Assembly (NCBI GenBank): GCA_045590535.1
Contig: JAZNRE010000023.1
Location: 1-64,000 of the forward strand
From: UMGS755 sp045590535
GTDB taxonomy: Bacteria > Bacillota > Clostridia > UBA1381 > UBA9506
DNA length: 64,000 bases
Direction of reading: 5' to 3'
Of this stretch, positions 40,580-48,192 are shown piece by piece. Under the pieces are notes generated by a model. That model ran no database searches, was not told the DNA's origin, and was given only the letters and a program-made list of their open reading frames with translations. The stretch's first letter is position 1, and each line of letters opens with the position of its first letter. A program made the translations under genes and the position numbers.

Positions 40580-41980
40580 ATGTCAGAAACATCAAAAGGC
40601 GTTGTTTCACAGGTTATGGGTCCTGTTGTGGATGTGCATTTTGCCGAAGGCAATCTGCCCACAATTTACAATGCCCTGACCATGAAAATAGAAGATAAAA
40701 CCTTAACGGTTGAGGTTGCACAGCATATTGGTGACAATGTGGTTCGCTGCATTGCCATGTCCTCAACAGACGGTTTAAAAAGAGGCACAGAGGTAATTGA
40801 TACAGGCAAAGCCATCAGCGTGCCTGTGGGCAAAGAAACCCTGGGTCGTATTTTTAATGTTTTGGGTGATACGGTTGATAACAAGCCTGCGCCGGAGGGC
40901 ACAGAGCGTTGGAACATTCACCGTCCCTCTCCTGATTATTCAGACCTTGCTACCTCTACGGAGATTTTAGAAACCGGCATTAAGGTTGTCGATTTGATTT
41001 GCCCTTATGCTAAGGGTGGTAAAATCGGCCTGTTTGGCGGTGCCGGCGTTGGTAAAACCGTTTTGATTATGGAGCTCATTAACAACATTGCCAAAGAGCA
41101 CGGTGGTCTTTCTGTTTTCACCGGTGTTGGTGAGCGTACCCGTGAAGGTAATGACCTTTATAACGAAATGCAAGAGTCCGGCGTTATTAAAAACACAACT
41201 TTGGTTTACGGTCAGATGAATGAGCCCCCAGGAGCCAGAATGCGCGTTGCTCTTTCGGGACTTACCATGGCCGAATATTTCCGTGATGAAGAAGGGCAGG
41301 ATGTGTTGCTCTTTATTGATAACATTTTTAGATTCACCCAGGCAGGCTCTGAGGTTTCAGCCCTTTTAGGCCGTATGCCCTCAGCCGTTGGTTATCAGCC
41401 CACACTGGCTAATGAAATGGGTACTCTGCAAGAGCGTATCACATCCACAAAGAAAGGGTCCATCACTTCCATCCAGGCTGTTTATGTGCCTGCTGATGAC
41501 TTAACAGACCCGGCCCCTGCCACAACCTTTGCGCATCTGGATGCAACCACTGTTTTATCCCGTGATATTGCATCGCAGGGTATTTATCCTGCTGTTGACC
41601 CGCTTGAATCCACCAGCCGTATTCTTTCGCCTGAAATTTTAGGTGAAGAGCATTATACAGTGGCCCGTGAGGTGCAGCGTATTTTGCAACGCTATCAGGA
41701 ACTGATGGACATCATTGCCATTATGGGTATGGATGAGCTTTCAGACGAAGATAAATTGTTGGTGCAAAGAGCCAGAAAAATTCAGCGTTTTCTGTCCCAG
41801 CCTTTCCATGTATCCGAGAAGTTTACTGGTATCGTGGGCACCTATGTGCCTCTTTCTGAAACCATTCGTGGCTTTAAGGAAATTATTGAAGGCAAGCACG
41901 ACGATTTGCCTGAATCGGCATTCTTATTCGTAGGCACAATTGACGAAGCCGTTGCAAAGGTGAAGAAGGTGTCACAATGA
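40580..41980 (+). CDS. atpD: F0F1 ATP synthase subunit beta
   Basis: The 466-residue catalytic subunit has Walker A GGAGVGKTVLIMEL, the catalytic Glu in GVGERTREGNDLY, Walker B VLLFIDNIFRF, and the DELSDEDK region. Length is typical. RBS AAGGAGG precedes the ATG. It overlaps atpC by 4 bases. Confidence 0.98.
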   Translation: MSETSKGVVSQVMGPVVDVHFAEGNLPTIYNALTMKIEDKTLTVEVAQHIGDNVVRCIAMSSTDGLKRGTEVIDTGKAISVPVGKETLGRIFNVLGDTVDNKPAPEGTERWNIHRPSPDYSDLATSTEILETGIKVVDLICPYAKGGKIGLFGGAGVGKTVLIMELINNIAKEHGGLSVFTGVGERTREGNDLYNEMQESGVIKNTTLVYGQMNEPPGARMRVALSGLTMAEYFRDEEGQDVLLFIDNIFRFTQAGSEVSALLGRMPSAVGYQPTLANEMGTLQERITSTKKGSITSIQAVYVPADDLTDPAPATTFAHLDATTVLSRDIASQGIYPAVDPLESTSRILSPEILGEEHYTVAREVQRILQRYQELMDIIAIMGMDELSDEDKLLVQRARKIQRFLSQPFHVSEKFTGIVGTYVPLSETIRGFKEIIEGKHDDLPESAFLFVGTIDEAVAKVKKVSQ

Positions 41981-42243
41981 AAACATTTAAATTAGTGATA
42001 TCCTCTCCCACAGGCACAATTTTTGAAGAAGATGTTGTTAAAATTATTGTCCGTGGTGCCGGCGGTGATTTGGCCGTTATGGCAGGACATGTTCCTTTTA
42101 TGACCTCTGTAAAGCCCTGCCGTTGCAAAATTGAAATGGCCGATGAGAGTGAAAAAACAGCTCATGTTGAAGGTGGTCTTTTAACTGTTGCAACGGACAA
42201 GACAACCTTATTATCCGGCAGCTTTCGCTGGGACGAAGAGTAA
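41977..42243 (+). CDS. atpC: F0F1 ATP synthase subunit epsilon, C-terminal domain absent
   Basis: The 88-residue protein contains only the N-terminal beta-sandwich that binds gamma and the c-ring (FKLVISSPTGTIFEEDV, then GDLAVMAGHVPFMTSV). Usual bacterial epsilon subunits have about 130-140 residues, including a C-terminal helical hairpin that inhibits ATP hydrolysis. Here the stop is followed by only 55 bases before glnA, so the hairpin is truly missing rather than frameshifted away. Regulation of ATP hydrolysis must differ. Confidence 0.93.
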   Translation: MKTFKLVISSPTGTIFEEDVVKIIVRGAGGDLAVMAGHVPFMTSVKPCRCKIEMADESEKTAHVEGGLLTVATDKTTLLSGSFRWDEE

Positions 42244-42298
42244 TGAACCTAGGTCTTTTTGTTAAACAAAATGATTATTTAAAAAGGGGAGAAGTATA

Positions 42299-43723
42299 AT
42301 GGGAAAAACAGTGCAAGACATCATTAACATCATTAAAGAAAATGATATTAAAATGGTGGACTTTAAGATGGTGGACATTAACGGTCAGTTCCGTCATGTT
42401 ACCATTCCGGCAAAGAATTTTTCAGAAAAAACCATGAAAAACGGCATCGGCTTTGATGCTTCAAACTATGGCTACGCCGTGGTAGAGAAGAGCGACATGG
42501 TATTCATTCCCGACCCGGATACAGCCATGGTTGATCCTTTTTGCGAAATCCCGACCCTGTCCATGACCGGTAACGCCATGATTATCGATAATCCTGAAAA
42601 CAGACCTCTGCCGCAATATCCCCGCAACATTGTCCTGGCTGCAGAGCAATATATGAAGGATTGCGGTGTGGCGGATACCATGATGATTCTTCCTGAATTT
42701 GAATTTTATCTTTTTGACCAGGTTGGCTGGGATGTGCAGCCCAATGCTATTGGTGTTTCGGTTGATGCAGCACAGGCACACTGGAACAGTGGCACAGAAG
42801 GTACGGGCAATGTGGTTGCTAAACAAAAGAATTATCACATTGCAAAGCCTTTTGACATTTCTTATGAAGCCCGCAGTGAAATGTGTATGCTGATTGATGA
42901 TGCAGGCATTGCCCTTAACTATCACCATCCCGAAGTTGGTGCAGCCGGTCAGTTTGAAATTGAGCCGGAGCTGGGTCAAATGTCTAAAATGGCTGATGCA
43001 ACCATGATGATTAAATATATCATTCATAACACAGCCAGAAAATATGGTCTCTCTGCCACCTTTATGCCCAAGCCGGTTATGGGTGAGGCAGGCAGCGGCA
43101 TGCATGTGCATATGCTGCTGTTAAAAGACGGAGAGCCCGTTTTCTCAGACGACAATGGCTATGCACACTTAAGCAAAGAAGCTCATTATTTCATGGGTGG
43201 TTTACTTAAGCACATTGCTTCTTTATGCGCTATCACCAATCCCAGCACAAACTCTTTTAAGAGATTGGTTCCCGGTTTTGAGGCGCCCGTAACCATTGGT
43301 TATGCCACTTCAAACCGTAGCGCCGTCATTCGTATTCCGGCTTATGCAAAAGCGCCGAATTTGCGTCGTTTTGAGCTTCGAAATCCGGATGCAACCTGCA
43401 ACCCCTATTTCTGCTATGCGGCTATTTTAATGGCCGGTTTAGACGGCATTAAAAACAAAATTGACCCTCATGCTGAAGGTTGGGGTCCTTATGACATGAA
43501 TCTCTTCCATTTAAGCGATGAAGAAAAGGCGAAGCTGAAGCATTTGCCCACATCGTTAGAAAGCGCTCTGGATGCTTTGGAAAAAGACAACGATTATCTG
43601 ACAGCAGGTGGCGTGTTCCCCAAAGAACTCATTGATAACTTTATCAAGACCAAGCGTGAAGAATGCAGACAGCTGGCTGCTATTCCGCATCCTGCTGAGT
43701 TTGATAAGTACTATAATCTCTAA
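42299..43723 (+). CDS. glnA: Glutamine synthetase type I
   Basis: The 474-residue enzyme makes glutamine from glutamate, ammonia and ATP. Visible motifs include the Asp region GIGFDASNYGYAVVEKSDM, the metal-site Glu in LPEFEFYLFD, GSGMHVHMLL, and the ATP-binding KRLVPGFEAPVTIGYA. At the usual adenylylation position the sequence is MNLFHLSDEE, with Phe in place of Tyr, so adenylylation control is unlikely. It follows atpC by 55 bases after GGGGAGAAG and ends at a strong terminator (43735). Confidence 0.97.
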   Translation: MGKTVQDIINIIKENDIKMVDFKMVDINGQFRHVTIPAKNFSEKTMKNGIGFDASNYGYAVVEKSDMVFIPDPDTAMVDPFCEIPTLSMTGNAMIIDNPENRPLPQYPRNIVLAAEQYMKDCGVADTMMILPEFEFYLFDQVGWDVQPNAIGVSVDAAQAHWNSGTEGTGNVVAKQKNYHIAKPFDISYEARSEMCMLIDDAGIALNYHHPEVGAAGQFEIEPELGQMSKMADATMMIKYIIHNTARKYGLSATFMPKPVMGEAGSGMHVHMLLLKDGEPVFSDDNGYAHLSKEAHYFMGGLLKHIASLCAITNPSTNSFKRLVPGFEAPVTIGYATSNRSAVIRIPAYAKAPNLRRFELRNPDATCNPYFCYAAILMAGLDGIKNKIDPHAEGWGPYDMNLFHLSDEEKAKLKHLPTSLESALDALEKDNDYLTAGGVFPKELIDNFIKTKREECRQLAAIPHPAEFDKYYNL

Positions 43724-43734
43724 TAAGCCTTATA

Positions 43735-43764
43735 AAACAGCCTCCATATTGTATGGAGGCTGTT
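43735..43764 (+). terminator. Terminator after glnA
   Basis: AAACAGCCTCCATA pairs with TATGGAGGCTGTTT across TT. The T tract is in the 3' arm. Confidence 0.85.
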
Positions 43765-43828
43765 TGGTATTCAAAATTTACTCTTAAACCCGGTGTTATG
43801 AAAGGCCGAGGGTAGAGGAGATGAGAAA

Positions 43829-44503
43829 ATGAAAATCATTAAAAAGATAATATTGCTTTTGTTTATTGGCCTTTTATTCGTCTGTGGCGTAACAGTTAAA
43901 GAGGGGTATGACAAATTTCAAAATGCCCTGAAAGAACGCCCGATTGAATCGGTTATCAAAGAGTTGAAAGGCAAAGAAAATTACACGGTGTATGAAAATA
44001 TACCCGCAATTTATTTTGATGCAGTTGTTGCTGTGGAAGACAGACGATTTTATATACATAACGGCTTTGATATTGTGGGTACTTTGCGTGCCCTTTACAA
44101 CGATTTGCGTGCCGGTGAGCTTTTAGAAGGAGGTAGCACCCTTTCGCAGCAATTGGCTAAAAATCTGTATTTTCCCCAGGATAGCAGCTTAACTCGAAAA
44201 ATAGCCGAAATGTTTATGGCTATGAAGATGGAAAATCAATATGAGAAGAAAGACATCTTAGAGTTTTATGTTAATGCCATTTACTATGGCAGCGGTTACT
44301 ACTGTATTTATGATGCTTCTGTAGGCTATTTTGACAAAGAACCCAAAGACATGACAGAGGATGAATGCACGCTGCTTGCAGGCATTCCTAATGCACCCTC
44401 GGTCTATTCGTTAGATGTCAATCCAGAGCTTGCAAGAAAACGACAGGAAAAGGTGATACAGAGCATGGTTGCCTGCGGCTATTTAGAAGATAGCGGGCGC
44501 TAA
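43829..44503 (+). CDS. Monofunctional peptidoglycan glycosyltransferase (GT51)
   Basis: The 224-residue membrane-anchored enzyme polymerises lipid II into glycan strands. One N-terminal transmembrane helix (IILLLFIGLLFVCGVTV) is followed by the GT51 domain with catalytic Glu in AVEDRRFYIHNGFD, GGSTLSQQLAKNLYF, and KKDILEFYVNAIYYG. There is no transpeptidase domain, so it is not a full class A PBP. RBS AGAGGAGATG precedes the ATG. Confidence 0.92.
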   Translation: MKIIKKIILLLFIGLLFVCGVTVKEGYDKFQNALKERPIESVIKELKGKENYTVYENIPAIYFDAVVAVEDRRFYIHNGFDIVGTLRALYNDLRAGELLEGGSTLSQQLAKNLYFPQDSSLTRKIAEMFMAMKMENQYEKKDILEFYVNAIYYGSGYYCIYDASVGYFDKEPKDMTEDECTLLAGIPNAPSVYSLDVNPELARKRQEKVIQSMVACGYLEDSGR

Positions 44504-44568
44504 CTTGCCTGTTTTTGCAATTTACATAACATTTATGTTGAAATAATGTTAAATTTCTGTGATAACGC

Positions 44569-44597
44569 TTTACAGAAACTATAATTTTTTGTATAAT
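44569..44597 (+). promoter_or_regulatory. Promoter of M50-scpAB-gerW operon
   Basis: TTTACA (44569-44574) and TATAAT (44592-44597) with a 17-base spacer; the likely start point is near 44604. Confidence 0.75.
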
Positions 44598-44634
44598 ATA
44601 CTTGGGGGAAAAGAACAGAACTGGATGTGATTTT

Positions 44635-45282
44635 TTGTTTCGATTAGGAAGTTTTGACATATTAGAATTGCTGATTCGTGCAGTGTGCGTGCTGCTTGCC
44701 ATATCAATTCATGAGATGGCGCACGGCTTTGGCGCCTATCTTTTAGGGGATAAAACAGCAAAATATATGGGCAGACTGTCTTTAAACCCTCTGCGGCATT
44801 TAGACCCCATTGGTTCTTTATGCTTGTTGCTTTTTGGCTTTGGATGGGCAAAACCGGTTATGGTGAATCCGGGATATTTTAAAAAACCCAAAAGGGATAT
44901 GGCATTAACCGCTTTGGCGGGGCCTCTTTCTAACTTTATTGTGGCATATCTTGCCATGCTTATTTTTAAGATTTTATCCGTGGCCGGCCTTTTGGTTTAC
45001 GGCAGTTTTTGGGCTGAACTTATCGTTCAGTTTTTATCAACGCTTATTGTGTTAAATATTGGTTTGGGTGTTTTTAATTTAATACCTATTCCGCCTCTTG
45101 ACGGCTCAAAAATCTTTTTGCCTCTTTTGCCTTCAAGACTCTATTATGATATTATGCGCCACGAACGCCTTGGCTGGATGGTGCTTATGGTTGCCCTTGC
45201 CTTAGGCGTTTTAGACCCGATTATCGGCCGTTTTGGCAACCTGGTTTTTGAGATTTTATCCTTTTTAGCAGGTGGTGTGTGA
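44635..45282 (+). CDS. Site-2 protease family membrane metalloprotease (M50)
   Basis: The protein has about 215 residues if it starts at the TTG at 44635. An in-frame TTG at 44602 lies at or before the predicted transcription start, so it is rejected; the true start remains uncertain. The zinc motif HEMAH and the second metal motif NLIPIPPLDGSK are present, with about five transmembrane segments. The family cuts proteins within the membrane. It overlaps scpA, and the M50-scpA-scpB order is common in Clostridia, though the functional link is unclear. Confidence 0.9.
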   Translation: MFRLGSFDILELLIRAVCVLLAISIHEMAHGFGAYLLGDKTAKYMGRLSLNPLRHLDPIGSLCLLLFGFGWAKPVMVNPGYFKKPKRDMALTALAGPLSNFIVAYLAMLIFKILSVAGLLVYGSFWAELIVQFLSTLIVLNIGLGVFNLIPIPPLDGSKIFLPLLPSRLYYDIMRHERLGWMVLMVALALGVLDPIIGRFGNLVFEILSFLAGGV

Positions 45283-46019
45283 TGGAAGCCCTGTCTTTTC
45301 ACATTGAGGTGTTTGAAGGCCCTTTAGAGCTTTTATTGCACCTTTTAAAAAAGAATAAGGTCAGCATTTATGATATTCCCATTGAAAAAATCACAGCGCA
45401 ATATATGGAATATATTCAAAAGCTTCAGGAATTTGACATGGAGCTTTCAAGTGATTTTTTGATTATGGCATCAGAGCTTTTATACATTAAATCGCAAATG
45501 CTGCTGCCACGCCACGAAGAGGAAGAAGAGGACCCTAGAAAAAATCTGGCAGACCGGCTTTTGGCCTATCAACAAATGAAAGCTGCTGCCGTTTATTTAA
45601 AAGAGCATGAAGGGGACGGACAATTCCGTTTTTATAAAGAGCCGGATGACATAGGCCAGCCGTTGCCCGACTATAGCGACCAGGCCTTTGATGTTGAGCA
45701 GCTGATTGCCGCGCTCTCGGATGTGCTCATTAAAACACAGAGAAAAGAGCCGCCACCCAAAACCTCTTTTGTAGGCATTGGCGGTCATGAGCAGGTTTCT
45801 TCGGCCTATTGCACAGCGCATATTAAAGAACGGCTGTTAGGGCGTGGTCCCGTGGTCTTTCGAAAGGTTTTTGCAGGGCTTGACTCAAAACCCAAAATTG
45901 TGGTTTCATTTTTGATTATTTTAGAAATGATTCGTTTGAATATGATAAAAGCGGAGGTAAAAGGCCGCGAAATATATCTCACACAGATTAAAGACGGGGA
46001 GATTACCAATGAATTTTGA
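45282..46019 (+). CDS. scpA: Segregation and condensation protein A
   Basis: The 245-residue kleisin subunit links SMC arms with ScpB in chromosome condensation. The N-terminal FEGPLELLLHLLKKNKVSIYD is the SMC-neck-binding helix, and the C-terminal winged helix (VVSFLIILEMIRLNMIKAEV) binds the SMC head. The start overlaps the M50 stop (TGATG). It overlaps scpB by 11 bases. Confidence 0.96.
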   Translation: MEALSFHIEVFEGPLELLLHLLKKNKVSIYDIPIEKITAQYMEYIQKLQEFDMELSSDFLIMASELLYIKSQMLLPRHEEEEEDPRKNLADRLLAYQQMKAAAVYLKEHEGDGQFRFYKEPDDIGQPLPDYSDQAFDVEQLIAALSDVLIKTQRKEPPPKTSFVGIGGHEQVSSAYCTAHIKERLLGRGPVVFRKVFAGLDSKPKIVVSFLIILEMIRLNMIKAEVKGREIYLTQIKDGEITNEF

Positions 46020-46587
46020 TCCTTGTTGTTTGCTTGAGAGCATCCTGTTTGCGGCAGGTGATAGTGTGCCTGCTGAACAATTAGCTGAAATTATGGAAAT
46101 GGATATTGCGGCCCTGGAAGAAACTGTTGTCAAACTGAATGCTGATTATGATGAACGGGGCAGGGCATTGCAGGTTCTGTTTTTAGAAGACTCTTATCAG
46201 CTTTGCACAAAAGAAGAGGTTTTTCCTTACATACAGCGTTTAAAAGAGCCTCGCCGGCGTCAGAACCTTTCTCCGGCAGCTTTGGAGACTTTGGCGGTTG
46301 TTGCCTATCATCAGCCGGTCACTCGCTCAAGCATTGAGTTTATTCGCGGTGTTAATTCCGATGGACCTGTTAACAAACTGATTGAACGGGGCTTGATTGA
46401 AGAAAACGGAAGGCTTGATGCCCCGGGACGCCCCATTTTATATGTGACCACACACGAGTTTTTGCGCTCATTTGGCTTATCTTCATTATCCGGCTTGCCG
46501 GATCCTGAACCTTTGCGCATAAATGAAGACGAAAATGGGGACACTACGCAAGATGCCTTTGATGAGTTTGCGAATTTTGAGGATTGA
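46009..46587 (+). CDS. scpB: Segregation and condensation protein B
   Basis: The 192-residue tandem winged-helix protein dimerises and binds ScpA. The conserved block LSPAALETLAVVAYHQPVTR, then IRGVNSDG and GRLDAPGRPILYVTT, are typical. It is translationally coupled to scpA. Confidence 0.96.
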   Translation: MNFDPCCLLESILFAAGDSVPAEQLAEIMEMDIAALEETVVKLNADYDERGRALQVLFLEDSYQLCTKEEVFPYIQRLKEPRRRQNLSPAALETLAVVAYHQPVTRSSIEFIRGVNSDGPVNKLIERGLIEENGRLDAPGRPILYVTTHEFLRSFGLSSLSGLPDPEPLRINEDENGDTTQDAFDEFANFED

Positions 46588-46596
46588 GGTGGTGCT

Positions 46597-47196
46597 GTGC
46601 TGCTTTATTCCATATTAGGCGGAGTTTTGCTTCTGCTGCTTTTACTTTTGTTTGTGCCTACTTTGGTGGGCATAGACTATCTGTGGGACCAAAAGAACCA
46701 GGACTTAAGATTACGGTTCAGAGTGCTGGCTATTCGATTTTCTGTTAGAATATCCCTCGATAAAAAGAAAGAAGAGAAAAAGCAGGAAAAAGAAAAAAAG
46801 CTTTCGCCCAAAAAGTTTATTGCCTTTGCCAAAGAGCTCTATAGCGCCTATCAGTCAGTAGAGGAAGATTGCAAAGATGTGCTGCGGGAAATAAAAGCGC
46901 GGTTTACATGCCGAGAGGTTTATTTCACAATTCGTTACGGCACATCAAATCCTGCGAAAACCGGCATTTTAAACGGTGCCGTCTGGACGGCGGGAACTCT
47001 GATTTTAAAGGTGCTGGATATGGCGCTGGGCGTTTCGAAAAAAACGCTTAATGTTTACCCGGAATTTAACCGGAGCTGCATGTGCATACATATTAAGGGC
47101 ACATTCCGGTTCACCTTATATAACGCCATACGGTTTGTATTAAAAGTGATTAGGCTGGTCAAGCTAATTAAAAGTAAAATAACAATTGAAATTTAA
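46597..47196 (+). CDS. DUF2953 membrane protein
   Basis: The 199-residue protein has one N-terminal membrane segment (SILGGVLLLLLLLLFVPTLV) and a basic soluble part with RFRVLAIRFSVRI and FTCREVYFTIRYGTSNPAKTG. This matches DUF2953, which usually sits before ytfJ/gerW in spore formers and is thought to act in sporulation. The GTG start at 46597 follows GAGGTGG. Confidence 0.85.
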   Translation: MLLYSILGGVLLLLLLLLFVPTLVGIDYLWDQKNQDLRLRFRVLAIRFSVRISLDKKKEEKKQEKEKKLSPKKFIAFAKELYSAYQSVEEDCKDVLREIKARFTCREVYFTIRYGTSNPAKTGILNGAVWTAGTLILKVLDMALGVSKKTLNVYPEFNRSCMCIHIKGTFRFTLYNAIRFVLKVIRLVKLIKSKITIEI

Positions 47197-47211
47197 AAAA
47201 GGACGGTGTTA

Positions 47212-47652
47212 ATGATGGCAGAACATCCAATTAAAGGACTTATGGAAACCGCCATGCAAAGCATTAAAGAAATGGTGGATGTAAACACAATTGTGGGACA
47301 GGCAGTCAATGCGCCTGACGGAACGGTGATTATTCCCATCTCAAAGGTATCCTTTGGTTTTGGGGCCGGTGGCAGTGAATTTGGTGATCGCACCAAAGAC
47401 GCTGTTGAAACAAGCGCTAATTTTGGTGGCGGTTCCGGCGGTGGCGCCGTGATTGAGCCGGTTGCATTCATGGTTGTGGGCAACGGACAAATTCGCCTGA
47501 TGCCCATTGACAAAACACCCTCACCGGTTGAAGAAATTATGGACAAGGTGCCCACGCTGATTGACAAGGCCATGGAATTCTTTAAAAAGAAAGAAGCCAA
47601 AAGCCAGAAGAAAGAAGAAGTTATTTCAGGTGAGCCGGTAGACGCTGAATAA
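47212..47652 (+). CDS. gerW: GerW family sporulation protein (YtfJ)
   Basis: The 146-residue protein has the family core HPIKGLMETAMQSIKEMVD, then PISKVSFGFGAGGSEF and a glycine-rich GGGSGGGA turn. GerW (YtfJ) is needed for normal spore germination in Bacillus. A second start codon (47215) is equally possible. It is the last gene of the M50-scpAB-DUF2953 run, followed by a two-way terminator. Confidence 0.9.
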   Translation: MMAEHPIKGLMETAMQSIKEMVDVNTIVGQAVNAPDGTVIIPISKVSFGFGAGGSEFGDRTKDAVETSANFGGGSGGGAVIEPVAFMVVGNGQIRLMPIDKTPSPVEEIMDKVPTLIDKAMEFFKKKEAKSQKKEEVISGEPVDAE

Positions 47653-47663
47653 TCTTGCACATT

Positions 47664-47699
47664 AAAACAGCCACAGACTTTTAGTCTGTGGCTGTTTTC
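47664..47699. terminator. Two-way terminator between gerW and smpB
   Basis: AAAACAGCCACAGAC pairs with GTCTGTGGCTGTTTT across TTTTA. A and T tracts on both sides suit the convergent gerW and smpB genes. Confidence 0.88.
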
Positions 47700-47713
47700 T
47701 TTGTGCCTGGTTA

Positions 47714-48163
47714 TTATTGATTTTTCTCTTTAATGGCTCTGTCCATGTTGCGTTTAGCGTCTCGGGCGGCCATGTCGCTTCGTTTATCATAGAGTTTTTT
47801 ACCTCGGGCAAGACCGATTTGCATTTTAACCAGGCTGCCTTTTAAATAAATGGAAAGGGGAATCACGGAAAAACCCTTTTGCTTTACGGCACCATATAAA
47901 TAATCAATCTCCCGTTTGTGAAGCAGTAGACGCCGGTCACGAAGAGGGTCACGGTTAAAAATGTTTCCCTGCTCATAAGGGCTGACATGCATGTTTTTAA
48001 TAATGGCTTCGCCACTGTGAAAGCTGACAAAACTGTCTTTTAAGTTCACCGCACCCTTGCGGATGGATTTAACCTCTGTGCCGCACAGGGAAATGCCAGC
48101 TTCAAAGGTTTCATCAATGAAATAATCATGACGGGCTTTGCGGTTTTCAGACAAAATTTTCAT
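47714..48163 (-). CDS. smpB: SsrA-binding protein SmpB
   Basis: The 149-residue RNA-binding protein delivers tmRNA to stalled ribosomes. The conserved start (ENRKARHDYFIDETFEAGIS), GTEVKSIRKGAVNLKDSF and the C-terminal basic tail (KKLYDKRSDMAARDAKRNMD) are present. The tmRNA gene itself is not seen in the window. It follows mutS on the minus strand. Confidence 0.97.
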   Translation of the reverse strand: MKILSENRKARHDYFIDETFEAGISLCGTEVKSIRKGAVNLKDSFVSFHSGEAIIKNMHVSPYEQGNIFNRDPLRDRRLLLHKREIDYLYGAVKQKGFSVIPLSIYLKGSLVKMQIGLARGKKLYDKRSDMAARDAKRNMDRAIKEKNQ

Positions 48164-48192
48164 GCCATTTTCACATCCTTTCGTTTTATGGG

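Noticed and set aside
42461..43111. 216-codon minus-strand open frame inside glnA
   Set aside because: Glutamine synthetase on the plus strand is complete and certain. The antisense frame has no RBS or domain.
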